Notes: a model not told the origin generated them from the sequence alone. A DNA stretch of 64,000 bases from Kaistella antarctica (GCF_900109615.1 NZ_FOIX01000004.1:62001-126000); one strand, 5' to 3'. Shown: positions 9,054-18,202, counted from the stretch's first letter. Program-made: numbers and translations.

Positions 9054-9061
9054 TAACTTTG
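9054..9061 (+). promoter_or_regulatory. -7 promoter element of the SDR gene
   Basis: TAACTTTG matches TAnnTTTG, 29 bp before the ATG at 9091 and 21 bp after the palindrome. Confidence 0.5.
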
Positions 9062-9090
9062 TCTCTGTAATAAAAGTCAATTATTAAGAG

Positions 9091-9897
9091 ATGAAAAATT
9101 TAGAAAATAAAATAGTTTTAATTACTGGAGGAGCCTCCGGTATCGGAAAAATAATGGTTCGTTTGATGTTAGAACGAAAAGCCAAAGTGGTTATCTGGGA
9201 TATTAATCAAGAAAGTATTTATCAAACTTTAGCCGAATTCTCGACCCAAGGAAGCGTTTTTGGTTATAATATAGATGTTTCTAATGTGGAGCAAATACAA
9301 GAAACCGCTAAAAAAGTCAAACAAGAAATTGGCGTAGTTGATGTCGTGATCAATAACGCCGGAATCATTATCGGTAAATATTTCAGCGAGCATTCCATAT
9401 CAGACATTTCAAAAACAATGGAAATCAACGCCAACGCACCCATGTTCATCACCAAGGTATTTCTAGATGATATGTTGGCTCAAAATTCAGGACACATTTG
9501 CAATATTGCTTCCTCTGGCGGACTCGTTTCAAATCCCAAAATGTCTGTTTACGCAGCTAGCAAATGGTCGCTCATCGGTTGGTCAGATAGTTTGCGATTG
9601 GAGATGAAACAAATGAATAAAAAAGTAAATGTTACCACCATAATGCCGTACTACATTAATACTGGAATGTTTGATGGCGTACAATCTAATATTCCCATTC
9701 TTGAACCTGAAGCCGCCGCATTGACAATCGTAAAAGCCATTGAACAAAACAAAAAGATGTTAAGTATGCCAGGCTATATTTACAGATTTACCCGCTTGGG
9801 TCAGGCAGTACTATCAATGAATATTTTTGACTGGTTCGCTGGAGATGTTCTCGGAATTTACAAAACGATGGAGCATTTCACAGGCCGTAAAAAGTAA
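9091..9897 (+). CDS. Short-chain dehydrogenase/reductase (SDR)
   Basis: Classical NAD(P)-dependent SDR of 268 aa. It has the Rossmann motif TGGASGIGK at residues 11-19, NNAG at about 88-91, catalytic Ser in NIASSGG, and Y-x3-K in YAASK. The acidic residue after beta-2 (VIWDIN) suggests NAD preference. A hydrophobic C-terminal stretch is typical of SDRs acting on lipids or ketones. The substrate cannot be read from sequence. It probably has its own promoter and may be controlled by the adjacent Crp/Fnr regulator. A strong terminator follows. Confidence 0.88.
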   Translation: MKNLENKIVLITGGASGIGKIMVRLMLERKAKVVIWDINQESIYQTLAEFSTQGSVFGYNIDVSNVEQIQETAKKVKQEIGVVDVVINNAGIIIGKYFSEHSISDISKTMEINANAPMFITKVFLDDMLAQNSGHICNIASSGGLVSNPKMSVYAASKWSLIGWSDSLRLEMKQMNKKVNVTTIMPYYINTGMFDGVQSNIPILEPEAAALTIVKAIEQNKKMLSMPGYIYRFTRLGQAVLSMNIFDWFAGDVLGIYKTMEHFTGRKK

Positions 9898-9929
9898 AGG
9901 TTGCTGCGCTTCTACAATAAAAAATTAAA

Positions 9930-9957
9930 ATCCACTGATCATTTCAGTGGATTTTTT
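9930..9957 (+). terminator. Rho-independent terminator after the SDR gene
   Basis: 8-bp perfect stem ATCCACTG / CAGTGGAT with a 7-nt loop, then a T run. It is nearly identical to the hairpin at 2323-2351. Confidence 0.85.
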
Positions 9958-10073
9958 GGTTGATACTTTTTTTAGTGCGTTTTATATTAAATAAGAAAAT
10001 CTTACATCGATTCGACCTTATAAATGATTTCACAACTAAAAAATTGTTTTGATGATTTATAAGTAATTGTTTT

Positions 10074-10081
10074 TATATTTG
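10074..10081 (+). promoter_or_regulatory. -7 promoter element upstream of the small lipoprotein gene
   Basis: TATATTTG matches TAnnTTTG, with TTTTG at 10047-10051 as a possible -33 element (22-bp spacing). The start codon at 10189/10195 is about 110 bp downstream, so a moderate leader is implied. Confidence 0.5.
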
Positions 10082-10194
10082 TTTGCGAATAAAGTATAAC
10101 GAATGTGATATTTATCAGCCCAATTTAATTCGCCTAGATATCATTTTGTGAGACTGACAATCGAGTTATCTATAATAAGAAACATATTATGTTT

Positions 10195-10599
10195 ATGAAA
10201 GAGAATTCATTAATTCTAATATTTGCAATTTTTTTGGGATTGACCCTTAATTCTTGCGACAGAATTTCCGAGAATTATAGGAAAGAAAAAGAGATTGAAA
10301 ATTATACTTCTCCCTACAAAGGATTATGGACTGGCAATTATTCAGGAAACGAAAATGGAACTTTAAAAATAGAAGTTTTTAAAGCTGGCAATTTAGAGAT
10401 TGTTAGAACATTAAATAATTCACAATATTCTGAAACCTTTTACGGCACCATTACAGACTACGGAGCTTTTAATTCTACAAAATCCCAAAGTTCTGGGTTT
10501 ACAATATTAGGAAACTTACTATCACAAAATAACACTGATCCCTCTGGAACCTGGAATAAAAACAATGAAGCGGGCACCTGGCAATTAAAAAAACAATAA
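10195..10599 (+). CDS. Small hypothetical lipoprotein
   Basis: 134 aa from the ATG at 10195 (an ATG two codons earlier at 10189 is equally in frame). It has a signal peptide ending in lipobox LNSC and a mature part with YKGLWTGNYSGNENGTLKIEV and a C-terminal GTWNKNNEAGTW motif, suggesting a small beta-sandwich or lipocalin-like fold. No family recognised. The next gene starts 8 bp downstream, so the two are probably co-transcribed. Confidence 0.7.
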   Translation: MKENSLILIFAIFLGLTLNSCDRISENYRKEKEIENYTSPYKGLWTGNYSGNENGTLKIEVFKAGNLEIVRTLNNSQYSETFYGTITDYGAFNSTKSQSSGFTILGNLLSQNNTDPSGTWNKNNEAGTWQLKKQ

Positions 10600-10607
10600 A
10601 AAATTAT

Positions 10608-11159
10608 ATGCACAAAAAACTTTTATTTATTAGCATTTCTCTAATTACGATTTACGGGAAAGCGCAAAATTCAGATGTTGAAAAAAACATTACGGGAGTT
10701 CAATTAGGACTTTTTGGTCTTGATCTTTATAATGAAACAAAACTTGCCAATAAAACAACATTGCGAGCAGAAGCTAGTCTTTTTCCAGCAATTTGGGGCG
10801 GTGGTTTATATGCAGAAAAAGGATTTGCATTTTATCCGGCACTGACAGTTCAACCAAAGTATTATTATAACATAGAGCAAAGAGCTGAGAAAGGAAAAAA
10901 TATAAAAAATAATGCGGGAAATTATTTTGGTTTACAAATTCGGTACATCCCAAATTGGTTTGTGATTTCCAACACAAAAAACTTGAGTCTCTCCAACCAA
11001 ATTAATTTTATACCAACTTATGGTCTTAGAAGAAATTTTGCTGAAAATTTCAATTATGAAGTCAAAGCTGGCTTTGGCTATGGCACAACTTTCGGAAATA
11101 ACTTTAACGAATCAGGAGCAGTTCTAGATTTGAGTATAAAAGTTGGATATGATTTCTAA
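10608..11159 (+). CDS. Hypothetical outer-membrane beta-barrel protein
   Basis: 183 aa with a signal peptide (KKLLFISISLITIYGKAQ, cleavage after AQ expected) and alternating hydrophobic/polar strands. It ends in VGYDF, with the terminal Phe typical of outer-membrane barrels. It follows the small lipoprotein gene by 8 bp. Function unknown; the barrel call rests on pattern, not on a recognised family. Confidence 0.65.
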   Translation: MHKKLLFISISLITIYGKAQNSDVEKNITGVQLGLFGLDLYNETKLANKTTLRAEASLFPAIWGGGLYAEKGFAFYPALTVQPKYYYNIEQRAEKGKNIKNNAGNYFGLQIRYIPNWFVISNTKNLSLSNQINFIPTYGLRRNFAENFNYEVKAGFGYGTTFGNNFNESGAVLDLSIKVGYDF

Positions 11160-11321
11160 ACGATACTCCAGATAGCAAAATATTCTACCAGCGACTATGA
11201 AGTTTCCGTCATAACTTTAATGCTACTTGTTCACTTTGTTAAATTTATAAAAAAGTTCTCGCCATCAGAAATATTTAAACGTTCATCATTTGATAAAAAC
11301 CCACCACCTAAAACATCTTTT

Positions 11322-12074
11322 ATGAAAAACAGTTTACTATTAATCATATTCTTGCTTTCTATTCTAAGTTGTAGAGATGAAGATGACAGCAAGGATAATT
11401 GCACCTCTAATTGCACCATTGTTAAAGGGAGAATTTTTTCCGTCAATAACGAGCCGGTCGCAAATGTGAATATTACGGTAGAATATAGAGTTGGCGGAAT
11501 TGGGTCGACCACTCGAAAGATGGTAGATGTAAAAACCGATAAAGATGGAAATTATTACAAATCTTTTTATGTAAAAGATGCTGAAATGGGCGAAGATGCT
11601 GCAGGATATTTTAAACTGAATATCGACGATTCCAAAATTGATATCAACAAATATATTCGAACAAATAATCTGATTGGAAATACATCGAGTGTAATTTCGA
11701 CCACTTTTCAAATCAGTAAAAGGGACACCATCATTGAAAATAATTTATACATTCCTCAAAAAACTTTTATTAAAGTAAATCTCAAAAACTTTGTATCGCA
11801 GCAAGAGGGAGATTTTTTTGAAGTCCAAACTTTATATCCCTTCGGAGGAAATGTGGGTTATAATGCTTTCCTAGATTCACCTTACGATACTGGCTTTAGT
11901 GGCTATGGAAACTGGCAGGCAAAAAATGCGAATACCACTCACACTATTTTTGTAGCCGCGGACGAAAAAAATGTTGTTCGTATTTTCAAACGAAAAAATG
12001 GAATTAATACCAGTAAAGATTCTCTTTTCTTTATTCCCCGAAACAACAATATTCAGTTGAATTACAATTATTAA
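11322..12074 (+). CDS. Lipoprotein with carboxypeptidase regulatory-like (Ig-fold) domain
   Basis: 250 aa from the ATG at 11322, which begins a lipoprotein signal with lipobox LSC near residue 18; an in-frame ATG at 11220 would bury this signal. The mature protein has GRIFSVNNEPVANVNITVEYR followed by TDKDGNYYKSF, the typical carboxypeptidase-regulatory-like repeat found in Bacteroidota surface proteins. The C-terminal half is not recognised. Probably a surface or periplasmic lipoprotein of unknown role. Confidence 0.7.
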   Translation: MKNSLLLIIFLLSILSCRDEDDSKDNCTSNCTIVKGRIFSVNNEPVANVNITVEYRVGGIGSTTRKMVDVKTDKDGNYYKSFYVKDAEMGEDAAGYFKLNIDDSKIDINKYIRTNNLIGNTSSVISTTFQISKRDTIIENNLYIPQKTFIKVNLKNFVSQQEGDFFEVQTLYPFGGNVGYNAFLDSPYDTGFSGYGNWQAKNANTTHTIFVAADEKNVVRIFKRKNGINTSKDSLFFIPRNNNIQLNYNY

Positions 12075-12114
12075 AATCAGTCGGTTTTCCCTTCGAAACA
12101 CTCATTATACTGAG

Positions 12115-12520
12115 TTAAGAACACCAATTACCTTTTGATTCACCCAGAATTGATCTTGATTCACTAGGATTGCCTTTTGATTCACTGGGATAATCCTTTG
12201 ATTCACTGGGATAATCCTTTGATTCACTGGGATGAGCCTTTGATTCGTTGGGATGAGCCTTTGATTCACTGGGATGAGGTTTTGATTCACTGGGATGAGG
12301 TTTTGATTCACTGGGATGAGCCTTTGATTCACAATTAAGCAATTTTATCGAGATATTGCCCTTCTTAAATTCGCGGAGACTTTTTTGCAAAATGAGGACG
12401 CCGGTTGGTAGTTCCTTTTTCTTATTTAATATAATCCTCCACTTTTCCGACCTGAGCAGTGCGTTTTCTTTCTGAAGCACTTTTAATTCTTTCTACTATT
12501 ACCTTGCTATTTTGCCTCAT
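12115..12520 (-). pseudogene. Possible frameshifted small gene with heptapeptide repeats
   Basis: On the minus strand an ATG at 12520 opens a 32-codon frame (MRQNSKVIVERIKSASERK...) ending at 12422. The next frame continues with KKELPTGVLILQKSLREFKKGN and then about ten SESKAHP-type heptads. Joining the two frames near 12425-12435, at an A-rich run, gives one protein-like reading, so a single frameshifted gene is plausible. It is also possible that only the GTG-started frame from 12480 is used, or that none is. No family recognised. Confidence 0.35.
12137..12331. repeat. 21-bp tandem repeat, ten units
   Basis: GATTC recurs exactly every 21 bp at 12137, 12158, 12179, 12200, 12221, 12242, 12263, 12284, 12305 and 12326. 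The unit is approximately GATTCACTGGGATGAGCCTTT; the first two units are the most divergent and the central units nearly identical. There are no spacers. On the minus strand the array is open in two frames, encoding the 7-residue repeats SESKAHP or NQRLIPV. Confidence 0.92.
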
Positions 12521-12753
12521 TTTTTTTATATTGGGGAAACGATATCGTTTGCGCCATTCATCTATTGAACAATGATTGGTGCTGTTCAGGGTTTAGCCAC
12601 CCAATGTTTTAGAAAACAACACACCGCATTTCTCATTAACCAACTTCCTGCTCCATTCCTGGAGCAGAGAACTGATTTAGGAATAAGGTGAGAAAGCAAA
12701 TATAAAATGGACTTACCTAAATAGATCTATTTAAAGAAGAAAAGAAAGAACGA
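12332..12753. other. Region before the antiporter gene
   Basis: Apart from the possible small minus-strand gene up to 12520, the stretch 12521-12753 holds no gene. A 16-bp inverted repeat GCTCCA-TTCC-TGGAGC at 12650-12665 is present. It is not followed by a T run, so a role as terminator is unlikely. Confidence 0.4.
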
Positions 12754-14235
12754 ATGAATTTAACAACCGAAAACATCCTATTGATCGGGTCTCTGTTACT
12801 TTTTATCAGCATTATTGTTGGCAAGACTTCCTACAAATTTGGAGTGCCGACTTTATTGCTCTTTTTATTAATTGGCATGTTGGCGGGTTCCGATGGGATT
12901 GGCGGAATCCATTTCGACAACCCCAAAATCGCTCAGTTAATTGGCATCGTCGCCCTCAACTTTATTTTGTTTTCTGGTGGCCTCGATACCGACTGGACTT
13001 CGGTAAAACCCATACTGCGCGAGGGAATTGTTTTGTCCACGGTGGGCGTTTTACTCACCGCCTTATCGCTCGGAACGTTTGTTTTTTTCGTTACCGATTT
13101 TACCATTTATGAAAGTATGTTGCTGGGTTCCATTGTTTCCTCCACCGATGCCGCCGCGGTATTTTCTATTCTGAGGTCCAAAAGTCTTGCCTTAAAAAGT
13201 AATCTACGACCCACTTTAGAACTCGAAAGCGGAAGCAACGATCCCATGGCGTACGTGCTGACCATTGCGTTTTTAACCTTAGTCATTCATCAGGATCAAA
13301 GTTTAACTTCTATTATTCCCATGTTTTTACAACAGATGATTCTGGGTGGAATTGCAGGTCTTGGTTTTGGGAAACTTAGCAAATTGATTATCAATCATAT
13401 CAATCTTGACTTTGAAGGTCTTTACCCTGTTTTAGTAATTGCTTTAATGTTTACCACTTTTTCTGCGACCGATTTCGTGGGTGGTAATGGGTTTCTGGCT
13501 ATTTACATTTGTGCCGTTTATTTGGGAAGTCAGGAGTTGATTCACAAGAAAACCATTTTGAAAATGTATGACGGTTTGGCTTGGCTGATGCAGATTGTTC
13601 TGTTCTTAACTTTAGGTTTACTCGTTTATCCATCGGAAGTTTCACCATTTATAGGAATCGGACTTTTAATTTCTCTGTTCTTGATTATGGTTGCGCGCCC
13701 CGTAAGTGTCTTTCTGAGTTTAATGTTTTTCAAAATGAAATTAAGAAGGCGCTTCTACATTTCCTGGGTTGGTCTGCGCGGCGCTGTTCCGATTGTATTT
13801 GCTACTTATCCGCTTTTAGCTGGAGTTGACAAAGCGCATATGATTTTTAATATCGTCTTTTTCATCTCAGTTACCTCAGTTCTTATCCAGGGAACTACCC
13901 TATCAATCGTTGCGAAATGGCTGAATGTTGCCTTACCCGCCAAAAGTAAAACCATCACCAACTTAGATCAATTTACTTTAGACCTTCCCAAAAAAACATT
14001 GAAAGAATTCACGATCCTGTCAGAATATCATTGTGTCAATAAAAGAGTTGTTGATCTGGATTTTCCTAAATGCACTTTTATTGTGATGATCAAAAGAGAC
14101 GGAGAATATATTCGCCCCGGTGGTTCCACCCAGATAAAAGCTCAGGATGTATTAATGGTTCTTGCAGACGATGACAAAGAATTTAGCATCTTAAATGATT
14201 TTCTAAATAAGCCAAAGAAGCTCTTACAATCCTAA
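12754..14235 (+). CDS. K+/H+ (CPA1) antiporter with TrkA-C domain
   Basis: Monovalent cation:proton antiporter of the inner membrane, like NhaP2/CvrA. About 12 membrane segments cover residues 5-390, with the CPA1 motifs FILFSGGLDTDW, SSTDAAAVFSILR and LELESGSNDPMAYVLT; the two Asp residues are expected in ion coupling. From about residue 405 a cytoplasmic RCK_C/TrkA-C domain follows (CTFIVMIKRDGEYIRPGG, DVLMVLADD), which in this family senses a nucleotide or ion. It starts at an ATG and is followed after 5 bp by a universal stress protein gene, so the two form an operon. Ion specificity is inferred from the TrkA-C domain. Confidence 0.88.
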   Translation: MNLTTENILLIGSLLLFISIIVGKTSYKFGVPTLLLFLLIGMLAGSDGIGGIHFDNPKIAQLIGIVALNFILFSGGLDTDWTSVKPILREGIVLSTVGVLLTALSLGTFVFFVTDFTIYESMLLGSIVSSTDAAAVFSILRSKSLALKSNLRPTLELESGSNDPMAYVLTIAFLTLVIHQDQSLTSIIPMFLQQMILGGIAGLGFGKLSKLIINHINLDFEGLYPVLVIALMFTTFSATDFVGGNGFLAIYICAVYLGSQELIHKKTILKMYDGLAWLMQIVLFLTLGLLVYPSEVSPFIGIGLLISLFLIMVARPVSVFLSLMFFKMKLRRRFYISWVGLRGAVPIVFATYPLLAGVDKAHMIFNIVFFISVTSVLIQGTTLSIVAKWLNVALPAKSKTITNLDQFTLDLPKKTLKEFTILSEYHCVNKRVVDLDFPKCTFIVMIKRDGEYIRPGGSTQIKAQDVLMVLADDDKEFSILNDFLNKPKKLLQS

Positions 14236-14240
14236 AAAAA

Positions 14241-15059
14241 ATGAAAAAAAGATTTATCATTCTTGTCGACTTTTCAGAGTATACCAGCAACTTAATTCGC
14301 TACGCTTGTGACTGGAGTAAGCAGGCAAATGCAGACTTAGTCCTGGTACATGAAACGATTGTGATTGCACCATCTCTGGTCGACATTGCGATTAAAGAAA
14401 AAATCACGCAACAGGCCAGCAATGCCGCTTTTCAAAAAATGAAAGCCTTGACCGATGAATTTATTCCCGCCTCCATTGAAGTTTCTTTTGTGATTTCAGA
14501 AAACCATATCCAAACTACGCTGAACAATCTATTAGCAGAACCGTTTGAAAACTTTATTTTCACGGGACTTTCGGGTACAGGATTGCTGAAGCAACTATTG
14601 ATCGGAAGTATGGCGCTTCAGATTATTGAAAATGTAAATGATATTGTTATTGCAATGCCCAAAGATCTTTACACCTTTTCGCACGAAAAAATCTTTGTAG
14701 CGGTAACCGAACAGCATCCCTTAAATATTTTAGAATTAAATAAAATTCTGAATATTATGGACAAAGCAGAAACTTGTATTACCTTCTTTTATCTAGCCAA
14801 ACCAAACGAAAAAACGGAAGGAATAGAAAAACTGCTCACCGATTTAGCCAACTTATTCGCCGACCGTTACCAAACGAAAACGGCTATTTACAAAGGACGC
14901 AAGCGCATTGAAGATATTAAGAAAGTCATCAATAATAAAGAAGAAGAACTCCTGATTGTGCAAAAAGGCTCCCGACTTTTGACCGACCAATTTTTTAGAA
15001 AGTTTTTAATAAACGAATTAGTTTACGAAGGGCAAACCCCTCTAATTGTATTACCGTAA
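14241..15059 (+). CDS. Universal stress protein (UspA family)
   Basis: 272 aa, containing a UspA domain in the first half (FIILVDFSEYTSNLIRYACDW with the strand-1 Asp; VHET; ENFIFTGLSGTG; IVIAMP). The second half (EKIFVAVTEQH..., EELLIVQKG) looks like a second, more diverged Usp repeat. The ATP-binding G-x2-G-x9-G(S/T) motif is only partly present (GLSGTGLLKQLLIGS). It lies 5 bp after the antiporter gene and is probably co-expressed with it, perhaps modulating the transporter. Confidence 0.82.
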   Translation: MKKRFIILVDFSEYTSNLIRYACDWSKQANADLVLVHETIVIAPSLVDIAIKEKITQQASNAAFQKMKALTDEFIPASIEVSFVISENHIQTTLNNLLAEPFENFIFTGLSGTGLLKQLLIGSMALQIIENVNDIVIAMPKDLYTFSHEKIFVAVTEQHPLNILELNKILNIMDKAETCITFFYLAKPNEKTEGIEKLLTDLANLFADRYQTKTAIYKGRKRIEDIKKVINNKEEELLIVQKGSRLLTDQFFRKFLINELVYEGQTPLIVLP

Positions 15060-15090
15060 CAATTACAAAAGGCTCTATTTTTCAAAAACT

Positions 15091-15118
15091 GAGAGATTCT
15101 TTGACTAAGTCTCTTTTA
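15091..15118 (+). terminator. Weak hairpin terminator after the usp gene
   Basis: AGAGA / TCTCT arms with a mismatch-containing stem and a following TTTT run, 32 bp after the usp stop codon. Confidence 0.4.
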
Positions 15119-15229
15119 ATTAGATTGCTTCAAAATATTACCGGTGAAATTTTTAAAAAAAATATTTTCTCTTTCTATAAATGATTTAAATTTTTAATTT
15201 TACTAATCAAAAGAATTTTAATTTTCAAA

Positions 15230-15775
15230 ATGAAGTCATCAGAAAAACCCACCCTCTACACCATCGGTCATTCTACCAGAACGATTGAAGAATTTCTGGA
15301 ACTACTGTTTTCATTTGACATTAAAATTTTAGCAGACATCAGAAGATTGCCGGGTTCCAGAAAATATCCCCAGTTCGATCAAGATGCTTTGAAAAAATCG
15401 TTAGAAGAAAACGGAATTAAATATGTTTATATCGAAGATTTAGGAGGACGGAGACCCGCAAAAAAAGATTCAAAAAATACGACTTGGCGCAACAAATCCT
15501 TTCAAGGATACGCCGATTATATGGAAACTGAACCCTTTGCAAATGGTGCTGCAGAATTGGCAAAGTATGCCCTGGAAAAACCAACGGCAATGATGTGTTC
15601 GGAAGCAGTTTGGTGGCGGTGTCACCGTTCGATGGTTTCTGATTATTTTAAAGCAAAGGGTTGGGAAGTTTTGCATATTATGGCGCTCGGAAAAGCTACG
15701 GAACATCCGTACACTGCTCCCGCAAGAGTTGTGGGAGATCAAGTTTTATATTCTGCGGCAGAAGATCCGCATTAA
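15230..15775 (+). CDS. DUF488-domain protein
   Basis: 181 aa. The DUF488 signature is clear: LYTIGHSTRTIEEFLELL at residues 8-25, DIRRLPGSRKYPQF at 39-52, YIEDLGGRRP at 67-76, MMCSEAVWWRCHRSM (Cys and Arg/His cluster) at about 126-140. The biochemical role of this widespread family is not settled. A 15-bp perfect inverted repeat (AACCTTG-T-CAAGGTT, 15774-15788) lies at the stop codon. Confidence 0.85.
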   Translation: MKSSEKPTLYTIGHSTRTIEEFLELLFSFDIKILADIRRLPGSRKYPQFDQDALKKSLEENGIKYVYIEDLGGRRPAKKDSKNTTWRNKSFQGYADYMETEPFANGAAELAKYALEKPTAMMCSEAVWWRCHRSMVSDYFKAKGWEVLHIMALGKATEHPYTAPARVVGDQVLYSAAEDPH

Positions 15776-15827
15776 CCTTGTCAAGGTTAATAAGATGATG
15801 TTTCTTTAATTCTTTAAATAAATTACC

Positions 15828-16040
15828 ATGTCAAACAAATTTAAAGTAGGCGATAAAGTCAACTGGAATTCTGAAGCAGGAAAAGTTTCAGGAACGATTA
15901 TTAAAATTCACACCAAGGATTTCGACTATAAAGGATACACGCATCACTGTTCGGAAGACGATCCGCAATACGAAATCAAAAGCAGCAAGACCGATCATAT
16001 TGCGGCGCACAAAGGTTCGGCTTTAACCAAAGAAAAATAA
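15828..16040 (+). CDS. DUF2945 (TUDOR-like) small protein
   Basis: 70 aa with the DUF2945/hypervirulence-associated TUDOR signature (FKVGDKVNWNSEAGKVSGTI, then DPQYEIKSSKTDHIAAHKGSAL). These small basic proteins are often found next to DUF488 genes in this phylum, as here. Function unknown. Confidence 0.85.
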   Translation: MSNKFKVGDKVNWNSEAGKVSGTIIKIHTKDFDYKGYTHHCSEDDPQYEIKSSKTDHIAAHKGSALTKEK

Positions 16041-16224
16041 TCTTAGAATACATTTAACCGCAAAATAGACAATATTTTTAATTTAGCAAATCAAAATTTT
16101 GCAAAATGCAAATAGACTAATGCGTTTACTTTTTGCCTTCTTTTGCTTCATCTTTATTTAAATTTGTCTTTTGCCACTTTTGCGGTAAAAAAGAACTTCT
16201 CAATAAATCCTTAATTTCAAATTG

Positions 16225-17106
16225 ATGTTCGATTACCGACTGAAAGTTTTCTACACCGTTGCCAACCGTTTGAGTTTTACCAAAGCCGCAAACGAATTGA
16301 ACATCTCGCAACCTGCGGTGACCAAACACATCAAAGAAATTGAGAATCAACTCAACACCAAACTATTTGATCGAAAGGGAACCACAATTCAACTCACCGA
16401 AAGTGGAAAAATACTTTTTGTTTATGCTGAAAAAAGTCGCCAACTCTATCGGGATTTAGAATTTGCGATTGCTCAACTCAATAAACAAGAAAAAGGAAAA
16501 TTGAAAATCGGTGCGAGTACGACGATTGCACAATATATTCTACCAGAAATTCTAGCCAAATTCAATTCTTATTACAAAAACATCAATATCGAACTTGTCA
16601 CTCATAATTCGGAAGACATTGCTACTTTACTTAAAAATGGAAAAATTGATTTAGGAATTGTAGAAGGAGAATCAAAGTCTTCTTACTTTGATTATCAAAA
16701 ATTTAAAAAGGATGAAATTGTATTGGTTTGTAAAGAGGATCATCCTTTGGTCAATAAAAATTTTAAAACCAAAGACTTGTATGATGTTGATTTAATCGTA
16801 AGAGAGCAAGGCTCAGGTACGCAGGAATTTATTCAAAATCAGTTAAAAAAATCTGGAGTCGATCTACAAAAATTAAATATTATCATGCAGTTGGGCAACA
16901 GCGAAAGCATTAAGAATTATTTACTTCATTCCGAGGCCATGGCTTTTCTATCCATCAGCACCATTTTACCTGAATTGAAAAATAATCAACTCAGCGTCAT
17001 CGATATTAAAAATTTCAGTATTGAAAGGGATTTTAACTTTATTACTTTGAAAGGAGAACAGTCAGACCTAATCGATCTATTTAGAAAATTCATCAGTTAT
17101 AACTAA
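16225..17106 (+). CDS. LysR-family transcriptional regulator
   Basis: 293 aa with an N-terminal winged HTH (FYTVANRLSFTKAANELN, ISQPAVTKHIKEIE) and a C-terminal substrate-binding domain (LKIGASTTIAQYILPEIL; LVCKEDHPLVNK; FLSISTILPEL). The ATG at 16225 directly follows an in-frame TTG; the ATG is used. It lies 80 bp upstream of a YeiH-type transporter on the same strand. LysR-YeiH pairs are common (as with YeiE/YeiH in E. coli), which suggests it controls the transporter in response to a sulfur compound or related anion. That is inference. Confidence 0.87.
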   Translation: MFDYRLKVFYTVANRLSFTKAANELNISQPAVTKHIKEIENQLNTKLFDRKGTTIQLTESGKILFVYAEKSRQLYRDLEFAIAQLNKQEKGKLKIGASTTIAQYILPEILAKFNSYYKNINIELVTHNSEDIATLLKNGKIDLGIVEGESKSSYFDYQKFKKDEIVLVCKEDHPLVNKNFKTKDLYDVDLIVREQGSGTQEFIQNQLKKSGVDLQKLNIIMQLGNSESIKNYLLHSEAMAFLSISTILPELKNNQLSVIDIKNFSIERDFNFITLKGEQSDLIDLFRKFISYN

Positions 17107-17186
17107 TCGTTATACCCAACAACAATATATGATGAAAATCTGAATGATAAAAGATCGAAATTTGTCCTTTCAAAATCAACTGAATC

Positions 17187-18122
17187 ATGCAAACTACTTT
17201 AAACAAAGACCTTTTACGAAAAATATTATTTTTCCTTTTAGTCGTATTCTGTGTTTCTCCTTTCGCAAGTTCTCCCCTAGCTTTGGCTTTGGGGATCGGC
17301 TTTACCATCATTATAGGAAATCCTTACGAGCAGAAGGTTCACAAATACATTCACTCATTGCTACAAATATCCATTGTCGGATTGGGATTTGGATTACAGT
17401 TAGATGAGGCCTTGAAAGCCGGAAGAGAAGGAATTACCTTAACCATCATGAGCATTACAACGGTCATGGTTCTCGGTTATTTCCTCGGGAAATTTCTTAA
17501 AATCGAAAGACCTTTATCTTATTTAATTTCCGTTGGAACCGCAATTTGTGGTGGAAGCGCCATCGCGGCTGTAACGCCAATTATTAAACCGACCACGAAA
17601 CAAATGTCTTTGGCTTTGGCGATTGTGTTCACTTTAAATTCCGTCGCTTTATTTATTTATCCAGCCATCGGCCATTTATTGAATATGACTCAGGAGCAGT
17701 TCGGATTGTGGTGCGCCATCGGAATTCACGATACCAGCTCCGTTGTTGGAGCCGCTAATAAATACGGTGATATCGCCTTGAAAGTGGCAACTACCGTTAA
17801 ATTATCCAGAGCCTTATGGATTATTCCAATGTCTCTTTTAACGATGGTTTTATTTAAAACAAAAGGAGCGAAAATTAAAATCCCCTGGTTCATCGGCTAT
17901 TTTATCATCGCTATTTTACTCCATACTTATTTTCCAATTTTTGAAGGATTCAGCCACATCGCGACGACTGCTGCAAAATCAGGTTTGAACTTAACTTTAT
18001 TTTTTATCGGTTCTACGATTTCAATTCAGACTTTAAAAACAATCAGTTGGAAACCTTTATTCCTGGCCATTGTACTTTGGGTCATCATTAGTGTCGGAAG
18101 TTTGTTGATGATTTTAAAATAA
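17187..18122 (+). CDS. YeiH-family putative sulfate exporter
   Basis: 311-aa inner-membrane protein with about 9-10 hydrophobic segments, matching the YeiH/Cons_hypoth698 family. Motifs: GLGFGLQLDEALKAGREG, VGTAICGGSAIAAVTPII at about residues 119-136, and GIHDTSSVVGAANKYGD. The family is annotated as putative sulfate exporter; the substrate is not proven. It starts at an ATG 80 bp after a LysR regulator that likely controls it. Confidence 0.86.
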   Translation: MQTTLNKDLLRKILFFLLVVFCVSPFASSPLALALGIGFTIIIGNPYEQKVHKYIHSLLQISIVGLGFGLQLDEALKAGREGITLTIMSITTVMVLGYFLGKFLKIERPLSYLISVGTAICGGSAIAAVTPIIKPTTKQMSLALAIVFTLNSVALFIYPAIGHLLNMTQEQFGLWCAIGIHDTSSVVGAANKYGDIALKVATTVKLSRALWIIPMSLLTMVLFKTKGAKIKIPWFIGYFIIAILLHTYFPIFEGFSHIATTAAKSGLNLTLFFIGSTISIQTLKTISWKPLFLAIVLWVIISVGSLLMILK

Positions 18123-18194
18123 GATTTTTTACTGAATCTCATCTCTTTAAGATAACAGAAACTTCGCTGAATTCCATTTTAGCGAAAGTTTTTA

Positions 18195-18202
18195 TAAATT
18201 TG
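18195..18202 (+). promoter_or_regulatory. -7 promoter element of the CLC gene
   Basis: TAAATTTG fits TAnnTTTG, about 95 bp before the TTG start codon at 18298. Confidence 0.45.

Noticed and set aside
12137..12331. CRISPR array
   Set aside because: The 21-bp units are directly adjacent with no spacers and there are no cas genes.
12105..12332. 75-codon minus-strand ORF with NQRLIPV repeats
   Set aside because: It is only the alternative frame of the tandem repeat; the SESKAHP frame continues into a more protein-like sequence.
12650..12665. GCTCCA-TTCC-TGGAGC as a terminator
   Set aside because: No T run on either side; kept only as an inverted repeat in the spacer note.
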